A stretch of DNA of 64,000 nucleotides from Magicicada septendecula (GCA_034769895.1 CM068371.1:404843969-404907968); one strand, 5' to 3'. Shown: positions 21,219 to 33,845, counted from the first letter of the stretch. Notes: generated by a model from the letters alone, not told the origin. Numbers and translations are program-made.

Positions 21219-21649
21219 CATGTTTGGGGAATACATCTGTAGTTTGGTGTAAAAACCATCAATGTCAGTTTTTGGTGAAAATGATATTAGTGGCTCTTTA
21301 CACTCCTGAAGGTATGTATTTTCATGTGTAAAAACCACCAATGTCAATCTGTAATATCTTACGAGTTAATAGTATCAGTGGTTGCCAAAGTCAGGAACAG
21401 TTTTTTGAATTCAGAACCACCAATGTCACATTTATTTTAGAAACTAAAAGATATTTTTGACAATTAAACTTACATGGGGCATTATCCTACATATGTAAAT
21501 ATTTATCAAATCATCGAACTTGATCTTGACCATGACACCATAATAAGAGTCAGAAAAAACTGACCAATTTTAAAACTCCATTTTCTCAGAACACTGTTTT
21601 ATGACATTGGTGATTCTTGCACCAAGCCACAGATATGTCACTGTGACAA
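21219..21649. mobile_element. Candidate fold-back MITE
   Basis: A roughly 35-bp arm at 21233-21267 (ACATCTGTAGTTTGG...CAATGTCA) is repeated inverted at 21602-21638 with a few mismatches. A weaker inverted ATGTTTG/CAAACAT may extend the ends to 21219 and 21649. The word ACCA(C/T)CAATGTCA also occurs as direct repeats near 21255, 21332 and 21413. There is no coding capacity. No clear target duplication was found, so the superfamily is unassigned. Confidence 0.5.
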
Positions 21650-22069
21650 ACATTTCTGTTCGTGCTCTATAACCCATCGCAATACGTAACACGTGTTAAA
21701 CCAGATTTTCATATTTGGCAGCAGCAACGTATTGATGTGAAGTTATTTTGGCATGTAACGAAATGAATTAATTAATGTCATGGGATAAACGGTGGTAGCC
21801 GCTCCTTACGGTTTAGATAAAACCTGTTTCGGAAAACCTAATCCATCACATTAAAATATGATTTAAATACTTTTTCAGTTTCAGATTAATACGATTTGAA
21901 AACTGTTCTGAACTGAGTAGTTTTATATTCCCTACAGTTTTCATAACTCTTTAATTACTTTTGACTTTCTTACATCAGTATATTTTGTATTTCTATTGTA
22001 GAAGACCAAGGGACACTTATAGTTTGGAAATAGTTTAGTGACCAAAAATATAGCAATTGTTAAATTATC

Positions 22070-22127
22070 GATGATGATGATGAAGATGATGATGATGATG
22101 ATGACGACGACGACAACGACGACGAGA
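22070..22127. repeat. (GAT)n/(GAC)n microsatellite
   Basis: A trinucleotide run of GAT changing to GAC. The minus-strand open frame rich in Val and Ile here is an artefact of the repeat. Confidence 0.9.
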
Positions 22128-22431
22128 ACAATGATTTCAGAAATCAGGATTCTTTCTTCCAATGAATTGCACTTTAAAATGTATAAATAAACTCATACAA
22201 TTCAATAAATATAATTTTCAAAACCAAACTGTTGCAGATAATAAAATGAGTAATACAAAAAAAAAAAATTCGTAGACTCCATCAGTAATAACAAAGAGTC
22301 TGTTATTGGTGCACAAGAAATGAATGTTTTACGTGAATTTTCATTCAGCCTGCTAAAAAAAGTAAATCATCATCATCATCATCTTCATCTTCACATCACG
22401 GCATAGGCAAGGTGGGGGTAACAGGGGGATG

Positions 22432-22451
22432 TTGAGTTGGGCCCACGGTCA
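22432..22451 (+). repeat. 20-bp word inverted at 27637-27656
   Basis: TTGAGTTGGGCCCACGGTCA here is exactly the reverse complement of 27637-27656. A second near-copy (CCCATGG for CCCACGG) starts at about 22473 in direct orientation. The right-hand copy lies in the 3' part of a LINE relic, so both may be LINE-derived; terminal repeats of a larger element are the alternative. Confidence 0.5.
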
Positions 22452-22772
22452 GTGATGTCCATAAAAAGGACGGTTGAGTTGGGCCCATGGTCAGCTCGGA
22501 GTGAGGGTCGAATTGCCCCCATGGAACTGCCCCCAGTAGTCACAACTTTTGGAAATCAGTTAAAATATACAGTTAAAATAAGTTTTAAATGGGGTGTAGA
22601 GTCCGTACTCAAAACTTCGTATTTCAAGCCTCCATGCAGGGGTGGGGGAGTCCCGGGTAACTTGCTGTCATTGTTTTCACCGGGCGAGTGGCATTCCGTT
22701 GGAATTCCCAGTACTGCCTCCCCCACACTCCCTTCAACCCCTTGCACATTTCTTCACATTCAGTCTGTTACC

Positions 22773-24090
22773 ATGAGTGAGAGCAGTGCAAACATGTTTT
22801 CTATGCTAAGTGAGAAAGGTTTCAAATTAGTAGTTTTGGAGGGTTTTAAGTTTTCGAAAAATAGAAGAACACAGTGCGGTCAAAAGTGGCGTTGTGTTAA
22901 AAAATGTTGTTCCGCGCATTTATTTACAGATGATGATGGTGATGTTTTGTTCAAAGCCGTTGGTGAGCATAACCATGAACCGTGCCCGAACTTACACAGG
23001 CAGTACATTTCCAACAGTGCGAAGCGCAAGGCGACCGAAACTTTATCCGAACCGCCCGCAAAAGTGATAAAACAAGAAATTGTGTCTGCGCCTGAAGATA
23101 TTAGCAACCAAATGACATGTGATGACATGGATCGAGTGCGAAGAAACCTCAACCACGCAAAAAGAAGTAAGCTTCCTCCTCTTCCTAAATGCATGAGTGA
23201 CGTCCACAAAGCTTTGGACAGCATTCCGATCACGACTACTCAAGGTGAGGAAATGTTGCTGTCAAACTTAAGAGAGGAATACATTGTTGTTTTTTGCCCC
23301 AAAAGCAACTCGGAATATCTTGCAAAAATTGATAATATTTTCATGGATGGTACTTTTACCTATGCACCAAAGTACCTTTATCAATTTTTTACTATTCACG
23401 GCGTAGATAATGGCAACTATGTTCCGCTTGTTTTTTGTTTATTGCCCAACAAAACAGAAGAAACGTACAAAAGCCTATTTAATCATCTGAAATCAAAGTG
23501 CGAGGAGTATGAGTTGCACTTCAATCCAAAACACATAACAGTTGACTTTGAGATAGCGCTTCAAAATGCTTTCCGATCATCTTGGCCTTCAGTACATGTG
23601 AGAGGCTGCAGGTTCCACCTCTCCCAGGCCTGGTGGAGAAAAATTCAACAGCTTGGATTGAGCCAGGAATACAAAAAATGAGACAGCGGAAGCCGGAAAA
23701 TGGTTGCACTGGGTGTTTGGTTTAAGTATGTTGGACGCTGGTCAGGTGGAGGACGCATTTGTGGAGGACTTAATGTCCATACAACCCCCGAACGTCAAGG
23801 AGTTCTCTAACTACCTAGTAAAGAACTACATTGATAGCAGCTCTTCATTTCCCCCAAGTCTATGGGCATCATCGTCCACTTCTTCAGAAAGGACAACGAA
23901 TGCATGTGAGTCATTCCATGACAAATTTGGAAGAAATTTCTATCACCCCCATCCTAATATCTTCGTCTTTTTCGAGGCAATTAAGAACGTCCAGATCGAT
24001 ACCTACATTGGCATTCGAACTGCAGCAAGTACTCGAAAAATCACTAACGGACGGTACAAGAAGAGACTTCAGTTTTTGGAAACTCTGTAG
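22773..24090 (+). pseudogene. FLYWCH-MULE transposase, one-base frameshift
   Basis: The start is ATG 22773 in context ACCATGA; the frame is open further upstream but without similarity. The N-terminus has a FLYWCH-type zinc finger (about residues 13-65: LEGFKF, KWRCVKKCC, GEHNHEP). Then follows a MULE-type DDE transposase core: FMDGTFTYAP (first Asp at 23346), HITVDFEIALQNAF (second Asp), the CRFH of the C-x-x-H motif, and NACESFH carrying the final Glu at 23908-23910. The frame breaks at 23679-23681 (TGA) after a run of six A at 23673-23678. One A fewer restores continuity straight into WLHWVFGLSMLDAG, so a single-base insertion (or sequencing error) is the only lesion I see. Such proteins cut and paste Mutator-like DNA elements. 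No terminal repeats were confirmed. Confidence 0.75.
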
Positions 24091-24099
24091 GTACAATAA

Positions 24100-24817
24100 G
24101 TACACCTCTGGAGACATTTCTAGATTGCACTTCATAAAATGCGTCTGTTATCAGTACAAGAAAGGACCATCAACTTAGATTTCGTAATGAAATGCCGATC
24201 TACAAGGTAGGACCAACAAATATAGTTTTTCTATTAAAAAAAAAAAATGACAAGGCCGGAAGGCCGCTGCTTATATTGGCCATATTGTCCTGTGTTATTA
24301 TTGGGACAGTTGGTTTATATATGAGCGGAACAGAAAGCCTTCACACTTCAAATGGACTTCAGGTGATCGAGTTCATCGTTCAAAGGGAAATAACAGGTAC
24401 GACTTCACTACTGTTTAAAATTGTTATTGGAATAATCATTCAAATACAATTTTTTTTACTATTTACTGATTTTTAGGGCTGATTTTTTGTTTTGTTTTTA
24501 CAAGTAAAAAATAATAACTTATGTCCACGCTTAAGACCGAGCAACCATTCTTAACAAATTCCTTTAAGAAACCATCCTTAACAAAGGGATAATGCACCAA
24601 AAGTAATTTATACACGTTTGGATTTGTTGTAGTAACTTAATTGGTTATTATTTTAGCATGGATTCTGTTTAGTGATTAAGTAATGATTTAATCATAAATG
24701 AAAATTTTTTTTAACCTTATTTCATGTTTGTTAAAAAGACGTATTAATTAAGACGTTATTATGATAATCATTAAATGGGGATGTAATAATTTCAATAACT
24801 GTCTTTAATTGATATTG
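24100..24817. other. AT-rich spacer 3' of the MULE gene
   Basis: No gene recognised. A short GC-rich palindrome-like GGCCGGAAGGCC is present at about 24256. It may include the 3' part of the MULE element. Confidence 0.45.
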
Positions 24818-25115
24818 TAATGTAACTACTCGGTTTAGTCTGTTTGTGTTTTAATTAGTTCGCGTTATTTAATTACGCCCCACTGTTGGGGCGCCAACTT
24901 TGTAATGTAACTAAGTTGTGTGATATTTTATCTTAATCTTATACCTCACGGTTGTAGGCACCAATTCTATAATATAATTCTTTAGTTTAAATAAGCTCTA
25001 CGTTGGAAACGTCACTTTGTAATATAATCTGTTTATCAGTGTTGATATAACGTTGTTTAATGTGTTTAAATAAGTCACACGTTACTAGTGCCGCTCTGTA
25101 ATATAGCGTGATGTA
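24818..25115. repeat. Degenerate tandem repeats with LTR/PBS-like words
   Basis: About five diverged units of 50-85 bp share a TGTAAT(G/A)TAA word preceded by a G-x-CGCCAA-like word (24891, 24957, 25008, 25083). The best unit reads TTGGGGCGCCAACTTTGTAA. On the minus strand this is an LTR-like TTACA end followed by TTGGCGCCCC, resembling a TGGCGCC-type primer-binding site. Whether this is a decayed LTR junction or a chance satellite is unclear. Confidence 0.45.
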
Positions 25116-27546
25116 GTGGTAGGATGAGAGAGATTGTATTTGTGGGTTAGTGCTTTTTGAATTTTCTCGCACTTCTGGTTGACTCGGCGATCGGCTCTAA
25201 CCGTATGTTGGCAGTTGTAGGTTAGTTTATTTTTCGTCGCCGGCAAGGCTATATTCGCCTTGCTTACCTGCTCGCTCCCACTAATACCTGTGAGCAAACT
25301 CTTATTCTACTTGCACGTATGAAATGACAACTCTTTTATTGGTAATCATTGATTTGTTTTATTGTTTTTTTCAGCTTATTGGTTAAACAAAATAAATGGT
25401 TCGGTCTTGGATCGACCTTGATAGTTTAGTATCGATTCGTATTTGAATCCGATCTTCAATGATTTGCAAATAATTATAATATAAATTAAATATCTCAGGG
25501 TTTGGGTTCTTTGGGCCAGTTAAGAAGTCAGAAATGTTTTTAAAAAGGAGTACAACACATTACAAATACATAGAAAATAATAAATCTTAATTATTAATGT
25601 TTACAATTATAACTGTTATGTTTTTAACCAACTACGTCAACGAATTCTTATCAGCATTGGCAAACGATGCTACACAAGATGGCCGCCCTGGTCAATTAAC
25701 CAAGTGTCATGTGGTTCCTATGTTTTTTTGTTTAAATAAAATGTTATTATTGTTAAACACCGTATTAATGTTCAGTGGTTATTTCAATTATCACTGTAGA
25801 TAGTTTATTTAGTGTAGTGAAGTTGATCTATGTGTAGTGTTGTTACGAAAATACTTCGGAATTATATTTACGTTCCTTGTATACTGCAACCAGCCAACTC
25901 TCTGTGATTTTTTGGTGTTTGTGTAGAATTAAGCTTCCATCGGTTAGTGGTGTTTCTTTGATCTTCTCTTTAAGTTTTCTGGTGTGTTTACTTCTTCTAT
26001 GGTTTCATTTGGAACATTAATTTAGTGTAATATTGATTGTTTTTTTCTTCACTTTAAGCGTCAGCTATTCGACTTTTGATCTTTACTGCTTGGCGTTTAA
26101 CAATACAATAATTCCTTCTTCTCGTCTTAGTAACGGTTTTTTGACCAGTAAACTCTGTTTTTGATTGGTCAGTTTGCATGAACTTGATGTCAAGCGGCAT
26201 ATAGTACCGAAAATAATATCCTTGCCTTTCCAGTCAAAAAATACTTCCTTGTTATTTTTTTGTTTAAATTAAAATTAGTTTACATAGTTTTGTTCCTTTT
26301 ATAAAGGTCTACATTTTGATATATAATTTTATATGTGTTAACTTTATATTAGGTGTCTATTCACCTTTACAAAAATTATAAATCTGGACTATAATACTGC
26401 CCTGACTTTTACTATACAATACTTAATTTTTGTTAATCTGATTCACAATTATTCCAAAACTTGTCCCTTATTAAATTTTGGTCCTTCTTTGTTATTATTG
26501 TCTGATATTAATTTGGTAACTTACTCATTTCTGACATTATCTTATTTTATATTACATGTTCGGCCTAGGCCTAAGATTTAATCTCATTATCATTTTCTAA
26601 TTCACATTAATTATTAATTGGTTTTTTGTTTTGAACCCTTTTGCCTGATTACATTTGTTTAAAGCTTATTACATGATTTTTTTCCTTTAACATATTCTAA
26701 CAATGTTTATTAATTAACACAAAATCTCTTAACTTACTAACTAAAATGTTGCCTTCACGGCCAAGATTACATTCATTTGTTAACAAACGATAACATAAAC
26801 TATTTAGTTTGCTATAATACCCATTCTATTCCCATACTATCAAACTTTACTAGTGGACCATTAATATATTGTTTATATAGGCCTCTATTTAGGTATTTTT
26901 TGGTATTATGTTGTAACATATACTTTCTATTTTTGCCTATAGGCTTAATACACTTCTTATAATCTTTTACACGTGATTTATTAATGATAACAATTATTGG
27001 CATTGGCCTAAATAAAAGAAAAATAAACATGGTTAAGCACTGCTAATGCCTTCTCTTTAAAAACCCACAACATGGGACAAATAACTATAAAAACTTTCAA
27101 TAAATAATACTATACTACTACAATTCTTTGTTTACACTCTGCTATTTAGTATGTCTGTTACTTTATAATGCTTATACGAGTTGTTTCTCTCGTATTGACC
27201 TATTTGGTTTCTTACACTTAACATAATTAGATGGCTCATTGATCTTTACAGTCTCATCTGTGTGATTAATGATCTTCCTCGTTTTTCCACTTTTCACTTA
27301 AGCACTTTTCACAAGTTTTGTCTTATTATCTACAGTACATGGTTTCTTATTTATCACACTATTGTGTTGTACTTTTATTTTACATTGTTAAATATTTGAT
27401 TTCAGTTATTCTGACCTTTTTTATTATTTGGGTTATTTTGGTTAATTATTTGGGGCTCCCATTATGTCACATTACAATATTAAAATGTAATTTTGATACT
27501 TGTTAATATTAAGAAGGACATTCAAATAAAAACGAGGGGCCGAACA
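25116..27546. other. Long AT-rich spacer
   Basis: Strongly T-rich on the plus strand. No frame with recognisable motifs and no terminal repeats seen. Confidence 0.5.
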
Positions 27547-28055
27547 TTAACAAATGGAGAAACCTATCCCACTGAACAGGGGCGCAACTAGACCTCGACC
27601 CTTCGAGGATCGACGGTAATCCGCAGGGGAATGTTTTGACCGTGGGCCCAACTCAAACGTGGCTGGCAAGGTGCTGCCTGTTCCGCCTTCAAAGATCCTC
27701 CAGCCGTCTCTTCCTGGGTCTATCCACACATGTGTCCTATAGGTTTGTATTTCCAGACTTGTTTGGCCAGTCTGGAATCCGACATTATTTCTAAGTGTTC
27801 TTTCAACCGTTGTTTGTAATCTTTTAATTTTCCATTCAAGTTAAAAACTTGTAGCTCTTCTCTTATGGCCTCATTTCTTATACGATCAAGTTTAGAACAC
27901 CTTTTAACGCCTCTTAAGAATGCCACTTCCGAGGCTTCTATTTTACTGTCTTGTTGTTGGTTGTTGCCCATAATTCACACCCATAGGACAGTACAGGGAC
28001 TGCCATAATCTTGTAGAACTTTAATTTTGTATCTCGACGTACCTTGTTTTTTTAA
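27547..28055 (-). mobile_element. RTE-like LINE 3' fragment
   Basis: On the minus strand, about 28040-27980 gives KLKFYKIMAVPVLSYGCELWA. A frameshift follows, then (27950-27730) SKIEASEVAFLRGVKRC, LDRIRNEAIREELQVFNLN, KEHLEIMSDSRLAKQVWKYKP. These are the conserved RT-connection and C-terminal words of insect RTE-like LINEs. The end is truncated or merged with a GC-richer segment that carries the 20-bp word also found at 22432. Confidence 0.65.
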
Positions 28056-29234
28056 AAATACGATTGATTGTTCCACAGATCGTCTGGAACTTAACTAACT
28101 TAACATTAATAAAAAATAAAATAAATAAAAATCGGATTTCTTCGTGAGGAGATCGCGGGCACGGTCAGCCATTCTTAAGATATGAAAGTACTGCGATAAA
28201 ACATTACAGCATACAATGAATAAAATTCTATTGGCGTATATTTCGTAGGTAATAAATGTTGCCAACAAGCACGACGTCTGTGCACAAAAGACGAAATATT
28301 TTCTCAAAACGTTAGCGAAGGAGGAATACAATAATACAAATACACATTTCTTTCTTTTCTCTAAACCCCAGAAACGCCAACGTTTAACAATTTTTTTCAT
28401 TCCACATATTCAGTTTCCAGTACTGAGCATACGGAGTTTCTGAAAATACACTGGAAGTGAACAGAATTACACGTTATTCTTGTGTTGTGAAAATAATCTA
28501 CATGAATGTGGATGAATGCAAAAAGTTAGAAATTCTCAACGCATCGAATAAGCTTGAGGTGTGACTATCCGGAAATGAAAGCTCTATGAGCAAAGAAAAA
28601 TCGAACGCTATCGTGTGACTTTTGGAATAGAATCAGAAAAAGTAGAAATTCTCCTCGAGACCGGAGAAACGATTTAATCCGGAAACGCATCAGCAGGATG
28701 CATAATATTTAATGTAATAAAGTGATTTTATAATTAACCGCTGTATAAAAAGCAGACTGATTCTGTCGTTGGGTATTAATTAAACTAAGTGAATTCACAA
28801 AGACAACAAGATTATTCTCGTTCGGTCTTCGTTTGCACAAAACATTTACGTTCCTCTACTGCAACCGTATTCAATCAGCGTACACAAACATCTCGTGCCT
28901 GACCCATTTTGTCTTTGCCGTATACCGTAACGATGTTTGGATTTGTCCTCGTCTTTGCCTTAATGAACCGATTCCTGTCTCTTTTTATACGGTAATCACG
29001 TTCTATATCAGACAGTTAATTTGTGTGACAACTTTTTTGACTTCATTTACGTTATTTTCTAACGTCCGTTCTCATTTAATTTCAGTCGGTTTCTAGATTA
29101 ATTTTACAAGAAAGTTTTATTTTAAAGGTATCCGTTATCAGATAATTTAAATTAGGTCGAAAACGATGTTTCTTAAAGTCTAAAACCTTACTCGCCCTAT
29201 GTTCTGTTGATTAATCTAGTTTACAACAGATATT
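28056..29234. other. Spacer
   Basis: A 101-codon minus-strand open frame (28095-28400) and several shorter ones show no recognisable motif. I see no supported gene. Confidence 0.5.
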
Positions 29235-29405
29235 TCACCTAACGGCTGGACTGATGCAACGGCAAGGGATGCTGATACTTTACTTAAAATAAAACGATGG
29301 ACATCAATCGCCAAGGACAGGGAAAAATGGAGGCGGATGATTATGGAGGCTAAAGTTCGACTCCGAACTGTGATGCTATAGAAGGAGAAGGAGAAGAAGA
29401 AGAGC
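29235..29405 (+). mobile_element. LINE 3' terminal fragment
   Basis: The frame reads TLLKIKRWTSIAKDREKWRRMIMEAKVRL, of which AKDREKWRR and EAKVRL match the conserved end of RTE-like LINE proteins, then a stop and a GAA/GGA-rich tail (29380-29402). It is severely 5'-truncated. Confidence 0.5.
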
Positions 29406-29892
29406 TCACCTAGCGAATTTCTTAACTCTCTCAGATGTTCATTTTTCAGTATTTTTTCAAATTTAATTGATTATCTCAAAATAATCCTTTTTCTCGTGCG
29501 CTGTTTTAATGTCTCTTTTAACACGTACGTGCAAGTTTTACAATGATAATTACAGATATTGTAATTATCATTTGCTATACGTTGGTTGCAATTTACTACA
29601 GTGATAATGAAGTAATCTTTTGTTGTTTACTACAAAGGTGTATAATTAAATTTTGTCTATTACTTTAACTATCTGTGTCCCGTGATTTGGGGCGTCATTT
29701 ACTACAATGTTATTTATGCTAATATGAGATTCAATAATTCTCAAGTGTGTTCACTCAATACACAGTAAACTTATGCAATTAGAATAGTTAATTAATTTGG
29801 AGATTCTACATTAGGGTTTCTAATAATAATGAACGCATTATTTGATTTGCTTACGCACTAATTTATTATACGTTTAAATAATTGTATTCAAT

Positions 29893-29936
<44 letters not shown>

Positions 29937-32319
29937 TGGTACCTGTAAATACATCCAAAACGTCAAACATATACATATCAAAATATAAGTTCCATCTTAA
30001 TCACTAGCTGAAAGACATACAACATATATGAAATATTACATACAACAAAATCAAATAATATTTACTTTAATTAATGTGTTCATTACACCCAGATGGATTA
30101 GCTTTAATTGATCATGATTATATTTTAAACGCAACCTTCATTTAATAAATTTTACTATAATTTCTCTGGGTATAGATCCTTTGAAAGAGACAGGACAGTA
30201 GTTAAAATTATACGAATAAAATTATAAAGTGTTACTTGATAAATTGTTTATCCATTAATCCATCGGCGCTCAAATTCCTTGTGGTGGTGAATTTTGATGA
30301 CGGCGTTCCATAGTATAATGATGAGATCACAATCACTGGTACACACGCGTCGTCGACAGAATAGTGTGGGTGTGATGTGATTATTAACGACAATCTGTAC
30401 AACCATGATTAGATAGTTGCGTGATCTTGTGTTCGCGAAGCAAGCGTTTATTCGCACTAAAGTTTGGTACAATATCAAATGTTCAACATAATTCTTTATA
30501 TGTGCAATCTATGTAATAGTGTATAGTTGTAGAATAGTTCTTTTAATTAGTTGTGATTATTTATTCGAGAGTGTTGAAGATTATTAACACATTAATGAGT
30601 TTATTCACGCATCTCGTGTATTGGTGTTTGTTATATTGTTTTTCACTATATCTCGAAACAGTTTTAATTTTAATAAGTTCAACAAAGTTCATTTAGATAA
30701 TTTCACTAAGTCCGTTAGAGTTCTCCATACCGCGCACTTCAATATTACACGACTGGTCGATTTATTGATTCACTGCACGCAAAATGTACGTGACTATTCT
30801 CAATTTTTATGAAAGACTGCTTTTGCAAATTATTAGACTGATCTGCAGACTTGCTCGAAAAAATTATGTACGACTGCCTCGCGAACTGCTCGGAAAGACT
30901 ATGTGACTGAGTGATCTAAAAATTATGTAAGACTCGCGAAATTTATTATAAGACTGCCTCGTCCCGTGGCGGACAATTAGTTTTTATCAACGTCTCCCTA
31001 CTAGACTTTTGGTCTCCAGCTTGTCCACGCCTATGGTCACCATGATAGGCTAAACAACTACCCTCTCTCGAAACCTTTCCCACTATTTCAAAGTCTTCTA
31101 GTCTTCTACCCTCTGATTTGTTCCTCGTCTGGTTACCATGGAAACTTGCCTCTCCTTCGGTCTCTTCGTAAAATACTCTACTCTGATAGGTGGTTGGACA
31201 TGTCCTTAGAATCGCCTGTTCGGACGTTGCTCTCGTTCGGAGAAATGTAAGTCGTAGAACGCCTGTCACTCATCGTATTGTCTTGATTCTTGAGCAAGGG
31301 TTGTCCTAACATCCTGGAGTATTGTTCGTGTTTATAACCCCTCGTTCTGGCAATTAACAATTTTCCGTCAAGCGTCAGTTGGTGCAGCCACCTCGCTTTC
31401 TTGTCGTAAATTTCCGTATGTCACGTAAACGTTACCTCCCGCTGCGCAACGTCGTCGCTTCTATTCACTAGTTGCTTCTTATATTGTTTCTGTACGTTGC
31501 CTCGCTCTCCAACCCTTTGTGACTTATCCTTCGTTTTTGTCGTCATCTCGCATCCTGGCCGTACCCCCAAGCGGATCCTCGCTTCAATTCTGTGTAAACG
31601 TGTGAGTGAACTCAAGCCTTTGTCTAGTTTGTTGTGGTGTCATAATTTTCAGTCGAGTTTCTCCTGTCAACTCAAGTCGTCATCCCTTTTGTTCCATCGA
31701 GCTAAACACATCCCTATTGTCTGATATTGGTGTAGGGTTGTCGTCTTTTCCAATTAACTTTGTTTATGGCCCTTTACTCGGAGTCGCTGGCACAGCTGCG
31801 TGTGAACAAACTGGTCGAGAAGGAAAATTAAAATTTTTAAATTTTTCGATCGCTATAGTTTTATCATACTGTAATCTGATGCTTGCTTACGTCATTAAGA
31901 AATAAAATGTCAATCTATTTGCACAGCGTTCCTAAACTGACAGTGTACACTTAACAAGAGCTCCCTCAAAGGGGAGGGGGAGAGTCTCTTTAGTTATAAT
32001 ATAAAATGGAAGTAAAATTTTACTAGACAGTATGAATTACTTTGTTTACCTTACTTTGTTCACTTCAAAGGTTTATTTCATGTGTCAGTGAATTTAGTGT
32101 TTAGTTAGTTGTAATACAACTGGGTCGATCCACAATTGATCACCCTAGTTTCAAGTTTTCCAATAATCAAAGAAAAGTTGGCACATAATAAAAAAGAAGT
32201 TCGTTTTTCGTTTATGTGGGAGATTTACAGATTTTTCATTAAGCTTCTCAAGCGTTGGGATAAAATTTTTCAGTAAAAAAATACAAGATCATTTACACTT
32301 TACATACGTAATCAATAGC
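29406..32319. other. Spacer, mostly AT-rich, with a GC-richer block near 30.95-31.8 kb
   Basis: No gene recognised. 29590-29740 repeats the word TTTACTACA three times, one copy next to GGGGCGTCA, echoing the 24.8-25.1 kb repeats. 30.95-31.8 kb is richer in CpG and has several short open frames without known motifs. Confidence 0.45.
29894..29933. repeat. (TA)n microsatellite
   Basis: About 19 TA dinucleotides. Confidence 0.9.
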
Positions 32320-33845
32320 AAAAGTGAAAACAGGAAATTCCGTAACACAGCAATTAACGGCATCAAAAGAGCTAAAACAAAGGCACTGCCTCTCGCCAAC
32401 TCTGTGCACTAAACGAACTTAAATGAAATACCAAAATATGGAGTTTATCCTAAACGATAGCGTCCTTATATATCTTTCGTTTTGCGGATGATCAGCTACT
32501 ATTAGTCCAAGATTACGAAGACCTTAAATATATGAAATGCAACCTTATATAAAAACTATCCAAATGAAGAAAACGAAATAAAGAAAATACAGACGAATTG
32601 GTGGAGAACAAGATGCAGTACTCGATAGCGGACAACACATAAATTACTGCAAAAATAGAAGTATTTTGGATTAAAATAAACAAGAATGGGACGCTAAATG
32701 AGGTAATGGATGTACAATGACGCATAACTGCCGCTATGTTTACCTACATGTATATCTTGTCAGCAGGGCCGGATTAAGGTATCTTGGCGGCCTAGGCTAA
32801 TTATATTTATCGCCCCCACCTCACCACCCATAGGCTATTCTTACGTTTATTTCCAAGAGGCTGAATGAAGCTTTAAACATCCTACAATATATTTCTTAGT
32901 TAGGAATGTTTCAAATATCTTACTGTTTTTGGAAATACTCTCAAGAATTGAAAACTGAAGCTATTTTTCAGAGATTGTTTTAGAGTTACACCTTCAACCA
33001 TTTGTAGTTTGCATGGCTTTTATAAGGAAAAAATTAACTTTGAAGTTACAGAATTATAACAGTTTTATTAAGCGTACATTTAACATCATTTACACAAAGA
33101 AGACAATCAGTTAAATATCTTGTGGATTTGTTAAGACTCATGTAAAGTTCAAGCTAGATTCTTTTTTCTCGCTTTAGATTGAGCAAACATTTTAATAACC
33201 TCACTGAAATCAAGTCCTTGCAGAAAGTCACTTTCAATGAACAAGAGGGCTACACCGATAACTCATAACCGGAGAAAACAGTTTGGAAAGCACTTCTATT
33301 ATTTATGTACAGTTTTACCATAATTTCTCGCAAACAGGCGCTTGTGTTCAAAATGAACTCAAATTTTTATCCTTGTAATTTATTACCAATTTTACATTTA
33401 GCTGTAAAATTTTATTATTTTTTAGCTAAAATTTTGCGCCCCCCCAAAGTGCCGCGCCCTAGGCTACAGCCTAGTCAGCCTAATGGTTAATCCGCCCCTG
33501 CTTGTCAGACAATACTGTTAATAAAGAGAATTAAAAATGGACATATCACAGTATTACGAAAAGTATAACAGCAAATTAAAGAGAGAAACGAAGAACTGGG
33601 GAAATGGATTTTTAGAGATGGGGAGCAGGGAAATTATGACTTGCGAGAATAACAAATGGTAGGATAAGAGAAAATACGGCACACACACACACATAATAGT
33701 AGTCGATATCTAAGACAAACAACTGGTATGGTTCGATCATGAGAAAATAATACCACAACACGGCTACCCCAACAAAATCTACAAAGAGAGCCAGCCGGAA
33801 GGAAGGAGAAAACTTGAGAGATCTATAGCGAGTGCAAACCTTAAA
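32320..33845 (+). mobile_element. RTE-like LINE fragment split by a MITE
   Basis: Left part (32320-32763): LSPTLCALNELK and FADDQLLLVQDYEDLKYM, where FADDQ is the catalytic RT box, then KINKNGTLNEVM. Right part (33501-33845): WYGSIMRK, an adjacent stop, then TPTKSTKRASRKEGEN, corresponding to the later W-Y-G-H-x-M-R-M...GRRKRGRP region. The two parts lie on either side of the 737-bp element at 32764-33500 and follow in the expected order. Frameshifts and stops make it dead. Confidence 0.6.
32764..33500. mobile_element. hAT-type MITE, 737 bp
   Basis: The termini are CAGGGCCGGATTAA at the left and TTAATCCGCCCCTG at the right, inverted repeats with one mismatch in 14. Partial inverted similarity continues inward through a GCCTAGGCTA word at the left and CCTAGGCTACAG at the right. 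The flanks are a perfect 8-bp duplication, CTTGTCAG, at 32756-32763 and 33501-33508. CAGGGGCGGATTAA-type ends plus an 8-bp duplication define the hAT superfamily. The AT-rich interior has no transposase. Confidence 0.85.

Noticed and set aside
22437..22772. N-terminal extension of the MULE open frame before ATG 22773
   Set aside because: No domain, and the ATG at 22773 has a better initiation context directly before the FLYWCH region.
28095..28400. 101-codon minus-strand frame as a candidate gene
   Set aside because: No recognised motif, and no start context or splice evidence; left as unassigned spacer.
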